NCBI RefSeq assembly: GCF_029894125.1
Contig: NZ_JARXYZ010000045.1
Coordinates: 1 to 60,274 of the forward strand
Reading direction: 5' to 3'
Length of the DNA: 60,274 nt
Source: Kitasatospora sp. MAA19
GTDB lineage: Bacteria > Actinomycetota > Actinomycetes > Streptomycetales > Streptomycetaceae
The notes beneath the pieces were generated by a model, which saw nothing but the letters and a program-made list of their open reading frames with translations, searched no databases and was not told the origin of the DNA. Shown piece by piece: positions 38,923-47,997 of this stretch (position 1 is the stretch's first letter; every line of letters begins with the position of its first letter). The translations under genes were made by a program, and so were the position numbers.

Positions 38923-39942
38923 TTACGGCTTCACCGAGCGGTAGTAGCGCGCCGCGCCCTCGTGCAGCGGGAGCGGGTCGGTGTAGACGGCGGTGCGCAG
39001 GTCGACCAGCTGGGCGGCGTGCACCTGGGAGCCGATCTGGTCGCGGCTGTCGATCACCGCCCGGGTCATGCCTTCGACCAGACCCGGGTCCACGTCGTCC
39101 CGGGTGATCAGCAGGTTGGGCACGGCCACGGTGGCGACGGCGTCCTTGGGATCGGCGTTCGGGTAGGTGCCCTTGGGCATGGTGGCCGCCCGGTAGGCGT
39201 CGGTGCCGCCGCCCTCCATCTTGTGGAGGGCCCCGGCGAGGTCCCCCAGCGGCACGATCCGGATCCGCACGTGGTCGGACAGGTCGGTGAGGGCGCTGGT
39301 CGGCAGGCCGCCGGACCAGAAGAAGGCGTCCAGCTTCTTCTCGCGCAGCTGGTCCGCGGCGTCGCCGACGCCCGCCGACACCGGGACGATGTCGTGGTCC
39401 GGGTCCAGGCCGGCCGCGGCCAGCAGCCGCCTGGTCACCAGGTTCACCCCGGACTGCGGCAGGCCCACGCCGACCCGTAGCCCCCTGAGGTCGGCCGTGC
39501 TGTGCACCGGGGAGGAGGCCGGGACGATCAGCTGGAGGTAGTCGTCGTACAGCCGCGCGATCGCCCGCAGCCGGTCCTTGCCGGGGCCCTGGTAGTCGGC
39601 GACGGCGTCGGCGGTGGCGATCGCGAAGTCGTCCTGGCCACTGGTCACCCGGGCCAGGTTGTCGACCGAGCCCTCGGTGTTGTCCAGGGCCAGCCGCACC
39701 CCCGGCATCGCCTTGGCGACGTGGTCCTCCAGCAACTGGCCGTACCGGTCGTAGACGCCGCGCTGCACGCCGGTCGCGAAGCGCGTCTCGCCGCGCGGGT
39801 ACCCGGGCGAGCGGCCCGCCGACAGCCACCAGCCGCCCAGCCCCGCGACCAGCAGCACCAGGACCAGGACCGCCCGCCACAACGGGCTGCGGGCCGCGGT
39901 GCGGACGGCGGCGCCGAGACGGGACGGGGTGGTGGGGGCCAT
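38923..39942 (-). CDS. TAXI-family TRAP solute-binding protein, orphan
   Basis: This 339-residue protein has a single N-terminal hydrophobic segment (about 22-42) and then a TAXI-type binding domain. Motifs include FATGVQRGVYDRYGQLL, DNTEGSVDNLARVTSGQDDFAIATADAV and LRVGVGLPQSGVNL. TAXI proteins usually feed a TRAP transporter and often bind glutamate or glutamine. No TRAP membrane subunit lies in the window. It is convergent with gluK and next to the glutamate uptake and sensing genes, so it may act as an accessory sensor of GluK; this is inference. A GGACGG run upstream of ATG 39942 is only a weak ribosome site. Confidence 0.85.
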   Translation of the reverse strand: MAPTTPSRLGAAVRTAARSPLWRAVLVLVLLVAGLGGWWLSAGRSPGYPRGETRFATGVQRGVYDRYGQLLEDHVAKAMPGVRLALDNTEGSVDNLARVTSGQDDFAIATADAVADYQGPGKDRLRAIARLYDDYLQLIVPASSPVHSTADLRGLRVGVGLPQSGVNLVTRRLLAAAGLDPDHDIVPVSAGVGDAADQLREKKLDAFFWSGGLPTSALTDLSDHVRIRIVPLGDLAGALHKMEGGGTDAYRAATMPKGTYPNADPKDAVATVAVPNLLITRDDVDPGLVEGMTRAVIDSRDQIGSQVHAAQLVDLRTAVYTDPLPLHEGAARYYRSVKP

Positions 39943-40058
39943 GCAGGGATACTGCCAGGCCGCCCGGCGGAACGGGAGGGGTCGGCGGGAGGAACGGGCC
40001 GGGGCCCGGGGGTGAGCGCCCGCGCAACGGCGGGGGAAAAGCGCTTCGCGGCTGCCCG

Positions 40059-40064
40059 TACCCT
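40059..40064 (+). promoter_or_regulatory. miaB -10 element (probable leaderless start)
   Basis: TACCCT ends 6 bases before GTG 40071, with no ribosome site between. The spacing fits a leaderless transcript. Confidence 0.4.
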
Positions 40065-40070
40065 GGTCTG

Positions 40071-41570
40071 GTGAGCGGTGAGAGCGGATTGAAGAGCTAC
40101 AAGGTCGTCACGTACGGCTGCCAGATGAACGTCCACGACTCCGAGCGGCTGTCCGGCCTGCTGGAGGACGCGGGCTACGTCAAGGCCGGGCAGGACGGCG
40201 ACCCGGACCTGGTCGTGTTCAACACCTGCGCGGTGCGGGAGAACGCCGACAACAAGCTGTACGGCAACCTCGGGCAGCTGGCGCCGGTCAAGACCCGCCA
40301 CAAGGGCATGCAGATCGCCGTCGGCGGCTGCCTCGCGCAGAAGGACCGCGACACCATCGTCCGCAAGGCCCCCTGGGTCGACGTGGTGTTCGGCACCCAC
40401 AACATCGGCCACCTGCCGGCGCTGCTGGAGCGGGCCGCGGTCGAGCGCAAGGCCCAGGTCGAGATCCTGGAGTCGCTGGAGACCTTCCCCTCCACCCTGC
40501 CGACCCGCCGCGAGTCCGCGTACGCCGCCTGGGTCGCCATCTCGGTCGGCTGCAACAACACCTGCACCTTCTGCATCGTCCCGGCGCTGCGCGGCAAGGA
40601 GGAGGACCGCCGCCCCGGCGACGTCCTCGCCGAGATCGAGGCGCTGGTGGACGAGGGCGTCATCGAGGTGACCCTGCTCGGCCAGAACGTCAACGCCTAC
40701 GGCTCCGACCTGGGCGACCGCGAGGCCTTCTCCAAGTTGCTGCGCGCCGCCGGCCAGATCGAGGGCCTGGAGCGGATCCGCTTCACCTCGCCGCACCCGC
40801 GGGACTTCACCGACGACGTGATCGCCGCGATGGCCGAGACGCCGAACGTGATGCACCAGCTGCACATGCCGCTGCAGTCCGGCTCGGACACCGTCCTCAA
40901 GGCGATGCGCCGCTCCTACCGCCAGGAGCGCTTCCTCGGGATCATCGGCAAGGTCCGCGCGGCGATGCCGGACGCGGCCATCTCCACCGACATCATCGTG
41001 GGCTTCCCCGGCGAGACCGAGGAGGACTTCGAGCAGACGATGCACGTCGTCCGCGAGGCCCGCTTCACCAACGCCTTCACCTTCCAGTACTCCAAGCGCC
41101 CCGGCACCCCGGCCGCCGAGATGGAGGACCAGGTGCCGAAGGCCGTCGTGCAGGCCCGCTACGACCGGCTGATCGCCCTCCAGGAGGAGATCTCCTGGGA
41201 GGAGAACAAGAAGCAGGTCGGCCGGACCCTGGAGATCCTGGTCGCCGAGGGCGAGGGCAAGAAGGACGACCGGACCGACCGGCTCTCCGGCCGCGCCCCC
41301 GACAACCGGCTGGTCCACTTCACCAGGCCGGCCGAGCCGGTGCGCCCGGGCGACATGGTGACCGTGGAGATCACCTACGCCGCCCCGCACCACCTGCTGG
41401 CCGAGGGCCCGACGCTCGCGGTGCGCCGCACCCGGGCCGGCGACGCCTGGGAGAAGCGCCAGGCCAAGCCCGTGGCCAAGCCGGCCGGGGTGATGCTCGG
41501 CCTGCCGACCGTCGGTGCCCCGGCCGCGCTGCCGCTCGCCGCCCCGGCGGGCGGCTGCTGCGGCGACTGA
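40071..41570 (+). CDS. miaB: tRNA-2-methylthio-N6-dimethylallyladenosine synthase MiaB
   Basis: This 499-residue radical-SAM enzyme methylthiolates isopentenyl-A37 of tRNAs reading UNN codons, the step after MiaA. The N-terminal domain carries TYGCQMNVHDSE, NTCAVRENADNKLYG and GGCLAQK, which hold the auxiliary-cluster cysteines. The radical-SAM motif CNNTCTFC spans 161-168. A TRAM domain is at about 385-450. The tail (GGCCGD) is an odd Cys pair outside the fold. A perfect hairpin follows the stop. miaA, its pathway partner, lies about 1.2 kb downstream. Confidence 0.96.
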   Translation: MSGESGLKSYKVVTYGCQMNVHDSERLSGLLEDAGYVKAGQDGDPDLVVFNTCAVRENADNKLYGNLGQLAPVKTRHKGMQIAVGGCLAQKDRDTIVRKAPWVDVVFGTHNIGHLPALLERAAVERKAQVEILESLETFPSTLPTRRESAYAAWVAISVGCNNTCTFCIVPALRGKEEDRRPGDVLAEIEALVDEGVIEVTLLGQNVNAYGSDLGDREAFSKLLRAAGQIEGLERIRFTSPHPRDFTDDVIAAMAETPNVMHQLHMPLQSGSDTVLKAMRRSYRQERFLGIIGKVRAAMPDAAISTDIIVGFPGETEEDFEQTMHVVREARFTNAFTFQYSKRPGTPAAEMEDQVPKAVVQARYDRLIALQEEISWEENKKQVGRTLEILVAEGEGKKDDRTDRLSGRAPDNRLVHFTRPAEPVRPGDMVTVEITYAAPHHLLAEGPTLAVRRTRAGDAWEKRQAKPVAKPAGVMLGLPTVGAPAALPLAAPAGGCCGD

Positions 41571-41583
41571 CGGCCCGCTTCGA

Positions 41584-41625
41584 ACGGCGGCCCGGCGGGA
41601 TCTTCGAGTCCCGCCGGGCCGCCGT
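41584..41625 (+). terminator. Terminator after miaB
   Basis: A perfect 17-bp stem at 41584-41600 and 41609-41625 (core GGCGGCCCGGCGGGA) has an 8-base loop. It starts 14 bases after the miaB stop. There is no T-tract, but the stem is very stable. Confidence 0.8.
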
Positions 41626-41648
41626 CGTTCGCGGTTAGAGTGATCCAC

Positions 41649-42347
41649 ATGCTGGTAGCCGCCGCCGTGTGCCCCTGTCCGCCGCTGCTCGTCCCCGAGG
41701 TCGCCGCCGGGGCGGCCGCCGAGCTGGACGCGCTGCGGGCCGCCTGCGACGAGGCGCTGGCGGCGCTGGTCGCGGCCGACCCGCAACTGGTCGTGGTGGT
41801 CGGCGCCGGTCCGGAGGCCGAGGTGTGGACCGAGGGCGGGGCGGGCTCCTTCCAGCGCTACGGCGTGCCGCTGGTCGCCAAGCTGCCCGGCGGCCGGATC
41901 GAGGGGCCGGAGCTGGCGCCCTCGCTGACGGTCGGCGCCTGGCTGCTGGAGCGCGCCGGGGTGACCCTGCCGACGCACGCCTGCGCGGTGCCCGCCGACG
42001 CGCCCGCCGACCGGATGCTCGGGCTCGGCCAGGGCCTGGCCCAGCTGGCCGACCGGGTCGCCCTGCTGGTGGTGGGCGACGGCAGCGCCTGCCGCTCGGT
42101 GAAGGCGCCCGGCTACCTGGACGAGCGCGCCGAGGGCTTCGACGCCGCGCTGGCCGCCGCCCTGGGCTCCGCCGACCTGCCCGCCCTCGCCGCCCTGGAC
42201 GCCGCCCTGGCCGCCGAGCTCAAGGCCGAGGGCCGGGCGCCCTGGCAGGTGCTGGCCGGCGCCGCGGAGGGCGCCGGCCTCACCGCGCGGCTCGGCTACC
42301 AGGACGCCCCGTACGGGGTCGGGTACCTCGTGGCCTCCTGGAGCTGA
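41649..42347 (+). CDS. LigB-like (class III extradiol dioxygenase B-type) protein
   Basis: This 232-residue protein belongs to the family annotated as class III extradiol dioxygenase subunit B-like. It starts MLVAAAVCPCPPLLVPEVA and has GSACRSVKAPGYLDERAEGFDAALAAAL. Fewer of the expected metal His residues are evident than in true LigB, so dioxygenase activity is uncertain. In streptomycetes the gene is regularly found between miaB and miaA, without a known role. ATG 41649 lies 7 bases after a TAGAGT hexamer, which suggests a leaderless message. Confidence 0.75.
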   Translation: MLVAAAVCPCPPLLVPEVAAGAAAELDALRAACDEALAALVAADPQLVVVVGAGPEAEVWTEGGAGSFQRYGVPLVAKLPGGRIEGPELAPSLTVGAWLLERAGVTLPTHACAVPADAPADRMLGLGQGLAQLADRVALLVVGDGSACRSVKAPGYLDERAEGFDAALAAALGSADLPALAALDAALAAELKAEGRAPWQVLAGAAEGAGLTARLGYQDAPYGVGYLVASWS

Positions 42348-42362
42348 TCACCGCGGGGGACG

Positions 42363-42626
42363 TCAGGACTGCGGCCCCTGGCCGTTGCCGCCGGCCGGCC
42401 CGTGGTCGCCCGTCTTCGGCTTGTGGGCGAAGTCGTCCACCGCGTCCTTGGCCTTGCTGGCACCGTGCTCGATCTTGTCGCTGTACTTGCCCTTGGTCGC
42501 CTTGTCGATCGCGCCGCCGGCCTTGTCCACCACGTGCTCGATCTGCTCGCTGTGCTTGCCCGCGAGCTCACTGGCCTTGTCCTTGAGCTCCCCGGCCTTG
42601 CCCTTGAGGTTGTCCATCAGACCCAT
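42363..42626 (-). CDS. MT0933-type antitoxin-like small protein
   Basis: This 87-residue hydrophilic, Lys/Asp/Glu-rich protein starts MGLMDNLKGKAGELKDKASE and repeats K-x-x-x-D heptad-like helices. This is the MT0933_antitox family. The family is annotated as antitoxin from a mycobacterial example, but no toxin gene adjoins it here and the sequence resembles CsbD/LEA-like stress proteins as well. ATG 42626 has AGGGTGAG 8-15 bases upstream. It is convergent with the LigB-like gene and divergent from miaA. Confidence 0.72.
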   Translation of the reverse strand: MGLMDNLKGKAGELKDKASELAGKHSEQIEHVVDKAGGAIDKATKGKYSDKIEHGASKAKDAVDDFAHKPKTGDHGPAGGNGQGPQS

Positions 42627-42796
42627 GGCGATCTCACCCTTTCTTCCCTGTCTCCTGCACAACGCTCGTCACCGCCGAACCGTTCGCAAACCGGCTCCAA
42701 CTGCGGAAATGTCCGGAAACAGTCATATCGTCGCGCAGTCGGGGCCGACGGGCAGCCCGGTCTCCGGTGCGGCGGCGGTTTTGCGAGACTGGAGCG

Positions 42797-43747
42797 GTGA
42801 GCAGCTCCCGCACCGTCCAGCCCCGCGTCCTCTCGATCGTCGGCGCGACCGCCGCCGGCAAGTCCGATCTGGCCGTCGCCCTCGCCCGCAGCCTCGGCGG
42901 CGAGGTGATCAACACCGACTCGATGCAGCTGTACCGGGGCATGGACATCGGCACCGCCAAGCTCACCACGGCCGAACGCGGGGGAGTGCCGCACCACCTG
43001 CTGGACGTCTGGGACGTCACCGAGGCCGCCAGCGTCGCCGAGTACCAGCGGCTGGCCCGGGCCGAGATCGACCGGCTGCTCGCCGCCGGGCGCACGCCCG
43101 TCCTGGTCGGCGGCTCCGGGCTGTACGTCCGGGCGGCGATCGACGAGATGGAGTTCCCCGGCACCGACCCGGCGGTCCGGGCCCGGCTGGAGGCCGAACT
43201 GGAGCAGGACGGCCCGTACGCGCTGCACCGGCGGCTGGCCGAGCTGGACCCGGCGGCCGCCGAGGCGATCCTGACCGGCAACGGGCGGCGGATCGTCCGG
43301 GCGCTGGAGGTCATCGAGATCACCGGGCAGCCGTTCACCGCCAACCTGCCGAGCAACACCGCCGTCTACGACGCGGTGCAGATCGGCGTCGCGGTGCCGC
43401 GCCCCGAGCTGGACGAGCGGATCACGCTGCGGGTCGACCGGATGTGGCAGGCCGGGCTGCTGGACGAGGTGCGCGCGCTGGAGCGGATCGGGCTGCGGGA
43501 GGGGCGGACGGCCTCCCGGGCGCTCGGCTACCAGCAGGTGCTGGACCACTTCGCCGGCGAGTGCACCGAGGACGAGGCGCGGGCCGAGACCGTCCGGGCC
43601 ACCAAGCGCTTCGCCCGCCGCCAGGAGTCCTGGTTCCGTCGCGACGGCCGGATCCACTGGCTGTCCCGCCCGGCCGGCACCGACCCCGTCGAGCTGCTGG
43701 AACGCTCCCTCGAACTGATCGACCGTCAGGAGGTTCCGGCCGGGTAG
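42797..43747 (+). CDS. miaA: tRNA dimethylallyltransferase MiaA
   Basis: This 316-residue enzyme transfers a dimethylallyl group to A37 of UNN-reading tRNAs. The P-loop is GATAAGKS (16-23). NTDSMQLYRGMDIGTAKLTT contains the catalytic Asp and the substrate-binding residues; LLDVWDVTEAASVAEYQ and VGGSGLYVRA follow, and RRQESWFRRD closes the core. GTG 42797 is favoured because a GAGACT hexamer ends 6 bases upstream (leaderless pattern). MiaB in the same window completes the pathway. Confidence 0.96.
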   Translation: MSSSRTVQPRVLSIVGATAAGKSDLAVALARSLGGEVINTDSMQLYRGMDIGTAKLTTAERGGVPHHLLDVWDVTEAASVAEYQRLARAEIDRLLAAGRTPVLVGGSGLYVRAAIDEMEFPGTDPAVRARLEAELEQDGPYALHRRLAELDPAAAEAILTGNGRRIVRALEVIEITGQPFTANLPSNTAVYDAVQIGVAVPRPELDERITLRVDRMWQAGLLDEVRALERIGLREGRTASRALGYQQVLDHFAGECTEDEARAETVRATKRFARRQESWFRRDGRIHWLSRPAGTDPVELLERSLELIDRQEVPAG

Positions 43748-43974
43748 AACGGGTTCCGGCCAATCCGGCGGTGCACCTGCGCGCGCAGGTGGCCGTGCAG
43801 GACGAACCGGCGGTCACGGGCCGATCACGTGATGGCCACGGATCACCCGTCGACGCCGGTCAGGCCCGGAACGCCCGTCTGGACATGCCATCATCGAAGC
43901 CGTAGGGGTCGGCCGCGCGGGCCGACCGTGCCCGACCGCGAGTCCGCTCGTGTCGAACTGTCAGGGGAGGCCGC

Positions 43975-44475
43975 GTGTCGACGGGTACCGGCCCCGAATC
44001 GGGTCAGGGCGGGAGTGTCACCGCACCGGCCGACGAGTCGACGAGGGGCGACCTGCCCGTGCTGACCGACCTGGACGCGCCCACCTCGTACGCGGTCGCG
44101 CTGCCCGCCCTGGACACCCGCACCCCGGCGGGCGCGGTGCACGAGCGGGAGATCCGACCGCTGCGCCGGCTCCGCTGGTGGCAGACCCTGCCGATCGCCC
44201 TGCTGGGCACCCTCGGCTCGCTGATGTTCGCCTTCCCGCTCGCCTTCGGCTCGGCCGGGGCGCGCTCCACCATGGTCGGCATGCTCGGGCTGCTGTTCAC
44301 CGCCGCCTCGGTCGGCTGGGGCGCGATGGCCGCGCGGCACGCCGGGTACAAGTGGCCGGGCCTGCCGCGCCGCGGCTCCGGGCAGCGGGCCGGCTGGAAG
44401 GCGATCGTGGTCTACACCCTGATCGCGCTGGCGGCCTGCGCGCTGGCCGTCTGGCGGGTCGCCTACCTGCGCTGA
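43975..44475 (+). CDS. Conserved membrane protein of unknown function between miaA and dapF
   Basis: This 166-residue protein is not assigned to a family. Residues 1-65 are polar and acidic, then basic at RPLRRLRWWQ. Three hydrophobic helices follow at about 68-88, 92-113 and 142-162. GTG 43975 has GGGGAGG 7-13 bases upstream, which supports translation. The 227 bases upstream have no gene. It may precede dapF in a transcript, but dapF has its own promoter-like hexamer. Confidence 0.7.
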   Translation: MSTGTGPESGQGGSVTAPADESTRGDLPVLTDLDAPTSYAVALPALDTRTPAGAVHEREIRPLRRLRWWQTLPIALLGTLGSLMFAFPLAFGSAGARSTMVGMLGLLFTAASVGWGAMAARHAGYKWPGLPRRGSGQRAGWKAIVVYTLIALAACALAVWRVAYLR

Positions 44476-44530
44476 TCCGCCCGTCGGACCGGCCCGGTGG
44501 CGGGCGCGCCGGTTCAGTACCATCGGGAGG

Positions 44531-45439
44531 GTGAGCGCATCCTCCCCGCAGCCGGTCGGCGTCCCCTTCTTCAAGGGGCACGGCACCCAGAACGACTTCG
44601 TCATCGTCCCGGACCCGGACGGCGAGCTGGCGATCGGCCCCGCGGCCGTCGCCGCGCTGTGCGACCGGCGGGCGGGGATCGGCGGGGACGGGCTGCTGCG
44701 CGTGGTGCGCTCCGCCGCCGACCCGGCCGCCGCGGACCAGGCCGACCGGGCCGAGTGGTTCATGGACTACCGCAACTCCGACGGCAGCATCGCCGAGATG
44801 TGCGGCAACGGCGTGCGGGTCTTCGCCCGCTACCTGGTCGCGGCCGGCCTGGCCGAGCCCGGCGAGCTGGCGATCGCCACCCGCGCCGGGGTGCGGACGG
44901 TGCGGGTCGCCGAGGACGCCGCGGACGGCACGCCCGGCGAGGTCACCGTCGACATGGGCCGGGCCCGGCTGCCCGGGCCGGACGGCGTCGAGGTCGCGGT
45001 CGGCGCGCGGCGCTGGCCCGCGCTGAACGTCAACATGGGCAACCCGCACGCGGTGGCCTTCGTGGCGAGCCTGGACGACGCCGGGGACCTGTACTCCGCG
45101 CCGCTCACCACCCCCGAAGGGGCCTACCCGGAGGGCGTGAACGTCGAGTTCGTGGTGGACCGCGGGCCGCGGCACGTCGCCATGCGGGTGTACGAGCGCG
45201 GCTCCGGCGAGACCCGCTCCTGCGGCACCGGCACCTGCGCCGTCGCGGTGGCCGCCATCCGCCGGGACGGCGTCGACCCGGCGGTCACCGGCGAGCCGGC
45301 CACCTACACCGTGGACGTGCCGGGCGGCCGACTGGTCATCACCGAGCACCCGGACGGCCGGATCGAGAAGACCGGCCCGGCGGTGATCGTGGCCGCCGGC
45401 GAGATCGACGCCCGTTGGTGGGCCGAGCTGACGGGCTGA
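44531..45439 (+). CDS. dapF: Diaminopimelate epimerase DapF
   Basis: This 302-residue cofactor-independent epimerase converts LL- to meso-diaminopimelate for cell wall and lysine synthesis. The two active-site cysteines are Cys91 in EMCGNGVRVFARY and Cys231 in SCGTGTCAVAVA. The N-terminal FKGHGTQNDFV is typical. Streptomycetes use LL-DAP in their wall and still need meso-DAP for lysine. GTG 44531 is preceded by GGGAGG; a TACCAT hexamer also ends 7 bases before it, so the transcript may start very close to the codon. Confidence 0.95.
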   Translation: MSASSPQPVGVPFFKGHGTQNDFVIVPDPDGELAIGPAAVAALCDRRAGIGGDGLLRVVRSAADPAAADQADRAEWFMDYRNSDGSIAEMCGNGVRVFARYLVAAGLAEPGELAIATRAGVRTVRVAEDAADGTPGEVTVDMGRARLPGPDGVEVAVGARRWPALNVNMGNPHAVAFVASLDDAGDLYSAPLTTPEGAYPEGVNVEFVVDRGPRHVAMRVYERGSGETRSCGTGTCAVAVAAIRRDGVDPAVTGEPATYTVDVPGGRLVITEHPDGRIEKTGPAVIVAAGEIDARWWAELTG

Positions 45440-45538
45440 CGGCCCGGTTTGCCCATTTCGTACGGCGGCGAATCCGCCCGTTCGGGTGACGCCTGTCGCG
45501 GACGGGAAGCAACGCAACGCGGAACGTGCTCTGCTCGG

Positions 45539-45544
45539 TAGCAT
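45539..45544 (+). promoter_or_regulatory. Possible -10 of the rsh gene
   Basis: TAGCAT lies 64 bases before the ATG of the RelA/SpoT homologue. A GGAAC at 45521-45525 resembles an ECF-type -35, but the spacing is too short (13 bases) for a consensus match. Confidence 0.3.
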
Positions 45545-45607
45545 GGACCACCGGGAAGGCGCCCCTCGGCGGGGTGGCGGCCGGTGATCGCTGCCGGAGG
45601 TGCGCCG

Positions 45608-47947
45608 ATGACCATCGAAGCCGGGCAGCCCCTGACGGGGCAGCCGACGTCCGCACGGCAAGCCGGGGCCAGGCGGCCCCTGGGGGAGCTCGGCCGGGCC
45701 GCGCTCGGCCGGGCCGGGCGGGCCGCCCTGCTGGCCACCGGCCGGCCGCCCGTCCCGGACGCCCTCGAACCGCTGGTCCGGGTCCACCGCGAACACCATC
45801 CGCAGGCCGACCTCGGCCTGCTCGCCCGGGCGTACCGGCTCGCCGAGGCCAGCCACCGCGGCCAGAAACGCAAGAGCGGCGAGCCGTACATCACCCATCC
45901 GCTGGCCGTCACCATGATCCTGGCCCAACTCGGCGCCGGGACCACCACCTTGGTCGCCTCACTGCTCCACGACACCGTCGAGGACACCGAGTTGACGCTG
46001 GATCAGGTCGGCGCCGGGTTCGGTCCCGAAGTCGCCTATCTGGTCGACGGGGTGACGAAGCTGGAGAAGGTCGACTTCGGCGCCGCCGCCGAGGCCGAGA
46101 CCTTCCGCAAGATGCTGGTCGCCACCGGGGACGACGTCCGGGTGATGGTGATCAAGCTCGCCGACCGGCTGCACAACATGCGCACCATCCGGCACATGAA
46201 GCCGGCCAGCCAGGTGCGGATCGCCAAGGTCACCCGGGACGTGCTGATCCCGCTGGCCGAACGGCTCGGCATCCAGGTCCTCAAGGCGGAGCTGGAGGAC
46301 ATCGTCTTCGCCACCCTGCACCCCGAGGAGTACGCCCGCACCCGGGCCCTGATGTCCGGTCACGAGGACCGGCCGGACACCCTGCTGGAACCCTTCGCCC
46401 GGCTGCTGGCCCGCCAGCTGGCCGAGACCGGGGTGGCCGCCGAGGTCACCGTCCGGCCCCGGCACTGCGTCTCGCTGCACCGGGTGCTGCTCAAGCGGGC
46501 CGCCGCGCCCGGGCGGGACGGGCAGCCGCAGGGGCCGCAGCCGGCCGACTTCGGGCGGCTGCTGGTGGTGGTCGAGGAGAACGCCGACTGCTACGCCGTG
46601 CTCGGCGAACTGCACACCTGCTGGACGCCGCTGCCCGGCGAGTTCAAGGACTTCGTCGCCGCTCCCAAGTTCAACCTGTACCAGTCGCTGCACACCGCCG
46701 TGGCGTTGACCGGCGGCACGGTCGTCGAGGTGCTGGTGCGCACCCGGCGGATGCACGAGGTCGCCGAGACCGGGGTGGTCGCGCTCGGCGACCCGGAGCC
46801 GGCCGGCGCCGTCCAGGACGCCGACGAGCTCGACCGCACCGATCCGGCCCGGCCGGGCTGGCTCAGCCGGCTGCTGGAGTGGCAGCAGGAGACCCCGGAC
46901 CCGGACGCCTTCTGGTCCGCGCTCACCGCCGACCTGGCCGGCGACCGCGAGATCACCGTCGTGACGGAGTGCGGCGAAACGCTTCAGCTGAGGGCCGGCG
47001 CCACCTGCGTGGACGCCGCCTACCTGCTCGGCGAGGAGACCGGCCACCGCTGCATCGGCGCCCGGGTCAACGGCCGGCTCACCGCGCTCTCCACCGTCCT
47101 GCAGGACGGCGACCGGCTCGCCGTGCTCACCGAGACGCTGCCGACCGGGAGCGTGCACACCGAGGACGGGCCGCGCGCCGCCGAACCCTCCGGCCCCTCG
47201 CCCGAGTGGCTCGCGCACGCCCGGACCCCGGCCGCCCGGCTGGCCATCGAACGCTGGCTCGCCGACCATCCGGCGCGGCTGCCGGTGGTGCGCACCGGCC
47301 CCTCCAGCGGCCAGCCCGCCCCGCCCGCGCACCGGGCCACCGAGCGCCGGTCGGCCCCGGTCGCGGTGGCCGGCCGGCCCGGGGCGCCCGTGCGGCTGGC
47401 CCGCTGCTGCACGCCCGTCCCGCCGGACGAGGTGGCCGGCTACCCGATCCGCGGCGGTGCCGTCGCCGTGCACCGCACCGGCTGTCCGGCCGGGGAGCGG
47501 ATGCGCGCGGCCGGGCGCGCGGAGCTGGACGTCCGCTGGCAGCCGGAGGGCGCCCCGGCGGACGGCCACCGGGCGACCCTGCGGGCCGAGGCGCTCAACC
47601 GGCCCCGGCTGCTCGCCGACCTCACGGCGGCCATCTCCGCCGAGGGCGTCGGCATCGTCTCGGCCGAGGTCGAGCCGCCACAGGAGCTGCGGGTCCGGCA
47701 CACCTACACCGTCGAACTGCCCGAGCCGGCCGCGCTGCCCACGCTGATGCGGGCGATGCTCAGGGTCTCCGGGGTGTACGACGTGAGCCGGCCGCAGGCC
47801 CCCGAGGGCGGCGGCGCCCGGGAACCCGGGGGAAATGGGGATGACCGGCCCGCGCCGGGCGTGCGACCATCATGGGGAATTCACGGCCGGTCCACGGCGT
47901 TCTCAGGGCACAGGAGCCCCGGTGGCGCCCAAGGACCTGAGGGGTAG
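45608..47947 (+). CDS. rshA: RelA/SpoT homologue (RshA-like)
   Basis: This 779-residue (p)ppGpp enzyme is the second RSH type of Streptomyces. The HD hydrolase has YITHPLAV and LLHDTVEDT (His121, Asp122) and looks intact. The synthetase domain (about 275-390) keeps FNLYQSLHT and the Glu of EVLVRTRRMHEVAETG. However, the usual GRPKHLYS is VRPRHCVS, and the RxKD/ExDD position reads EFKD (345-348). A TGS-like segment (about 445-510), a Cys pair CCTPV and a C-terminal ACT domain (about 655-735) follow. ATG 45608 has GGAGG 9-13 bases upstream. It adjoins dapF and hflX, as in S. coelicolor rshA. Confidence 0.88.
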   Translation: MTIEAGQPLTGQPTSARQAGARRPLGELGRAALGRAGRAALLATGRPPVPDALEPLVRVHREHHPQADLGLLARAYRLAEASHRGQKRKSGEPYITHPLAVTMILAQLGAGTTTLVASLLHDTVEDTELTLDQVGAGFGPEVAYLVDGVTKLEKVDFGAAAEAETFRKMLVATGDDVRVMVIKLADRLHNMRTIRHMKPASQVRIAKVTRDVLIPLAERLGIQVLKAELEDIVFATLHPEEYARTRALMSGHEDRPDTLLEPFARLLARQLAETGVAAEVTVRPRHCVSLHRVLLKRAAAPGRDGQPQGPQPADFGRLLVVVEENADCYAVLGELHTCWTPLPGEFKDFVAAPKFNLYQSLHTAVALTGGTVVEVLVRTRRMHEVAETGVVALGDPEPAGAVQDADELDRTDPARPGWLSRLLEWQQETPDPDAFWSALTADLAGDREITVVTECGETLQLRAGATCVDAAYLLGEETGHRCIGARVNGRLTALSTVLQDGDRLAVLTETLPTGSVHTEDGPRAAEPSGPSPEWLAHARTPAARLAIERWLADHPARLPVVRTGPSSGQPAPPAHRATERRSAPVAVAGRPGAPVRLARCCTPVPPDEVAGYPIRGGAVAVHRTGCPAGERMRAAGRAELDVRWQPEGAPADGHRATLRAEALNRPRLLADLTAAISAEGVGIVSAEVEPPQELRVRHTYTVELPEPAALPTLMRAMLRVSGVYDVSRPQAPEGGGAREPGGNGDDRPAPGVRPSWGIHGRSTAFSGHRSPGGAQGPEG

Positions 47948-47997
47948 CTCACCTCGCCCGGACGGTAACCGGGGCGGCAGCTGGGCAGACTCCGGGT

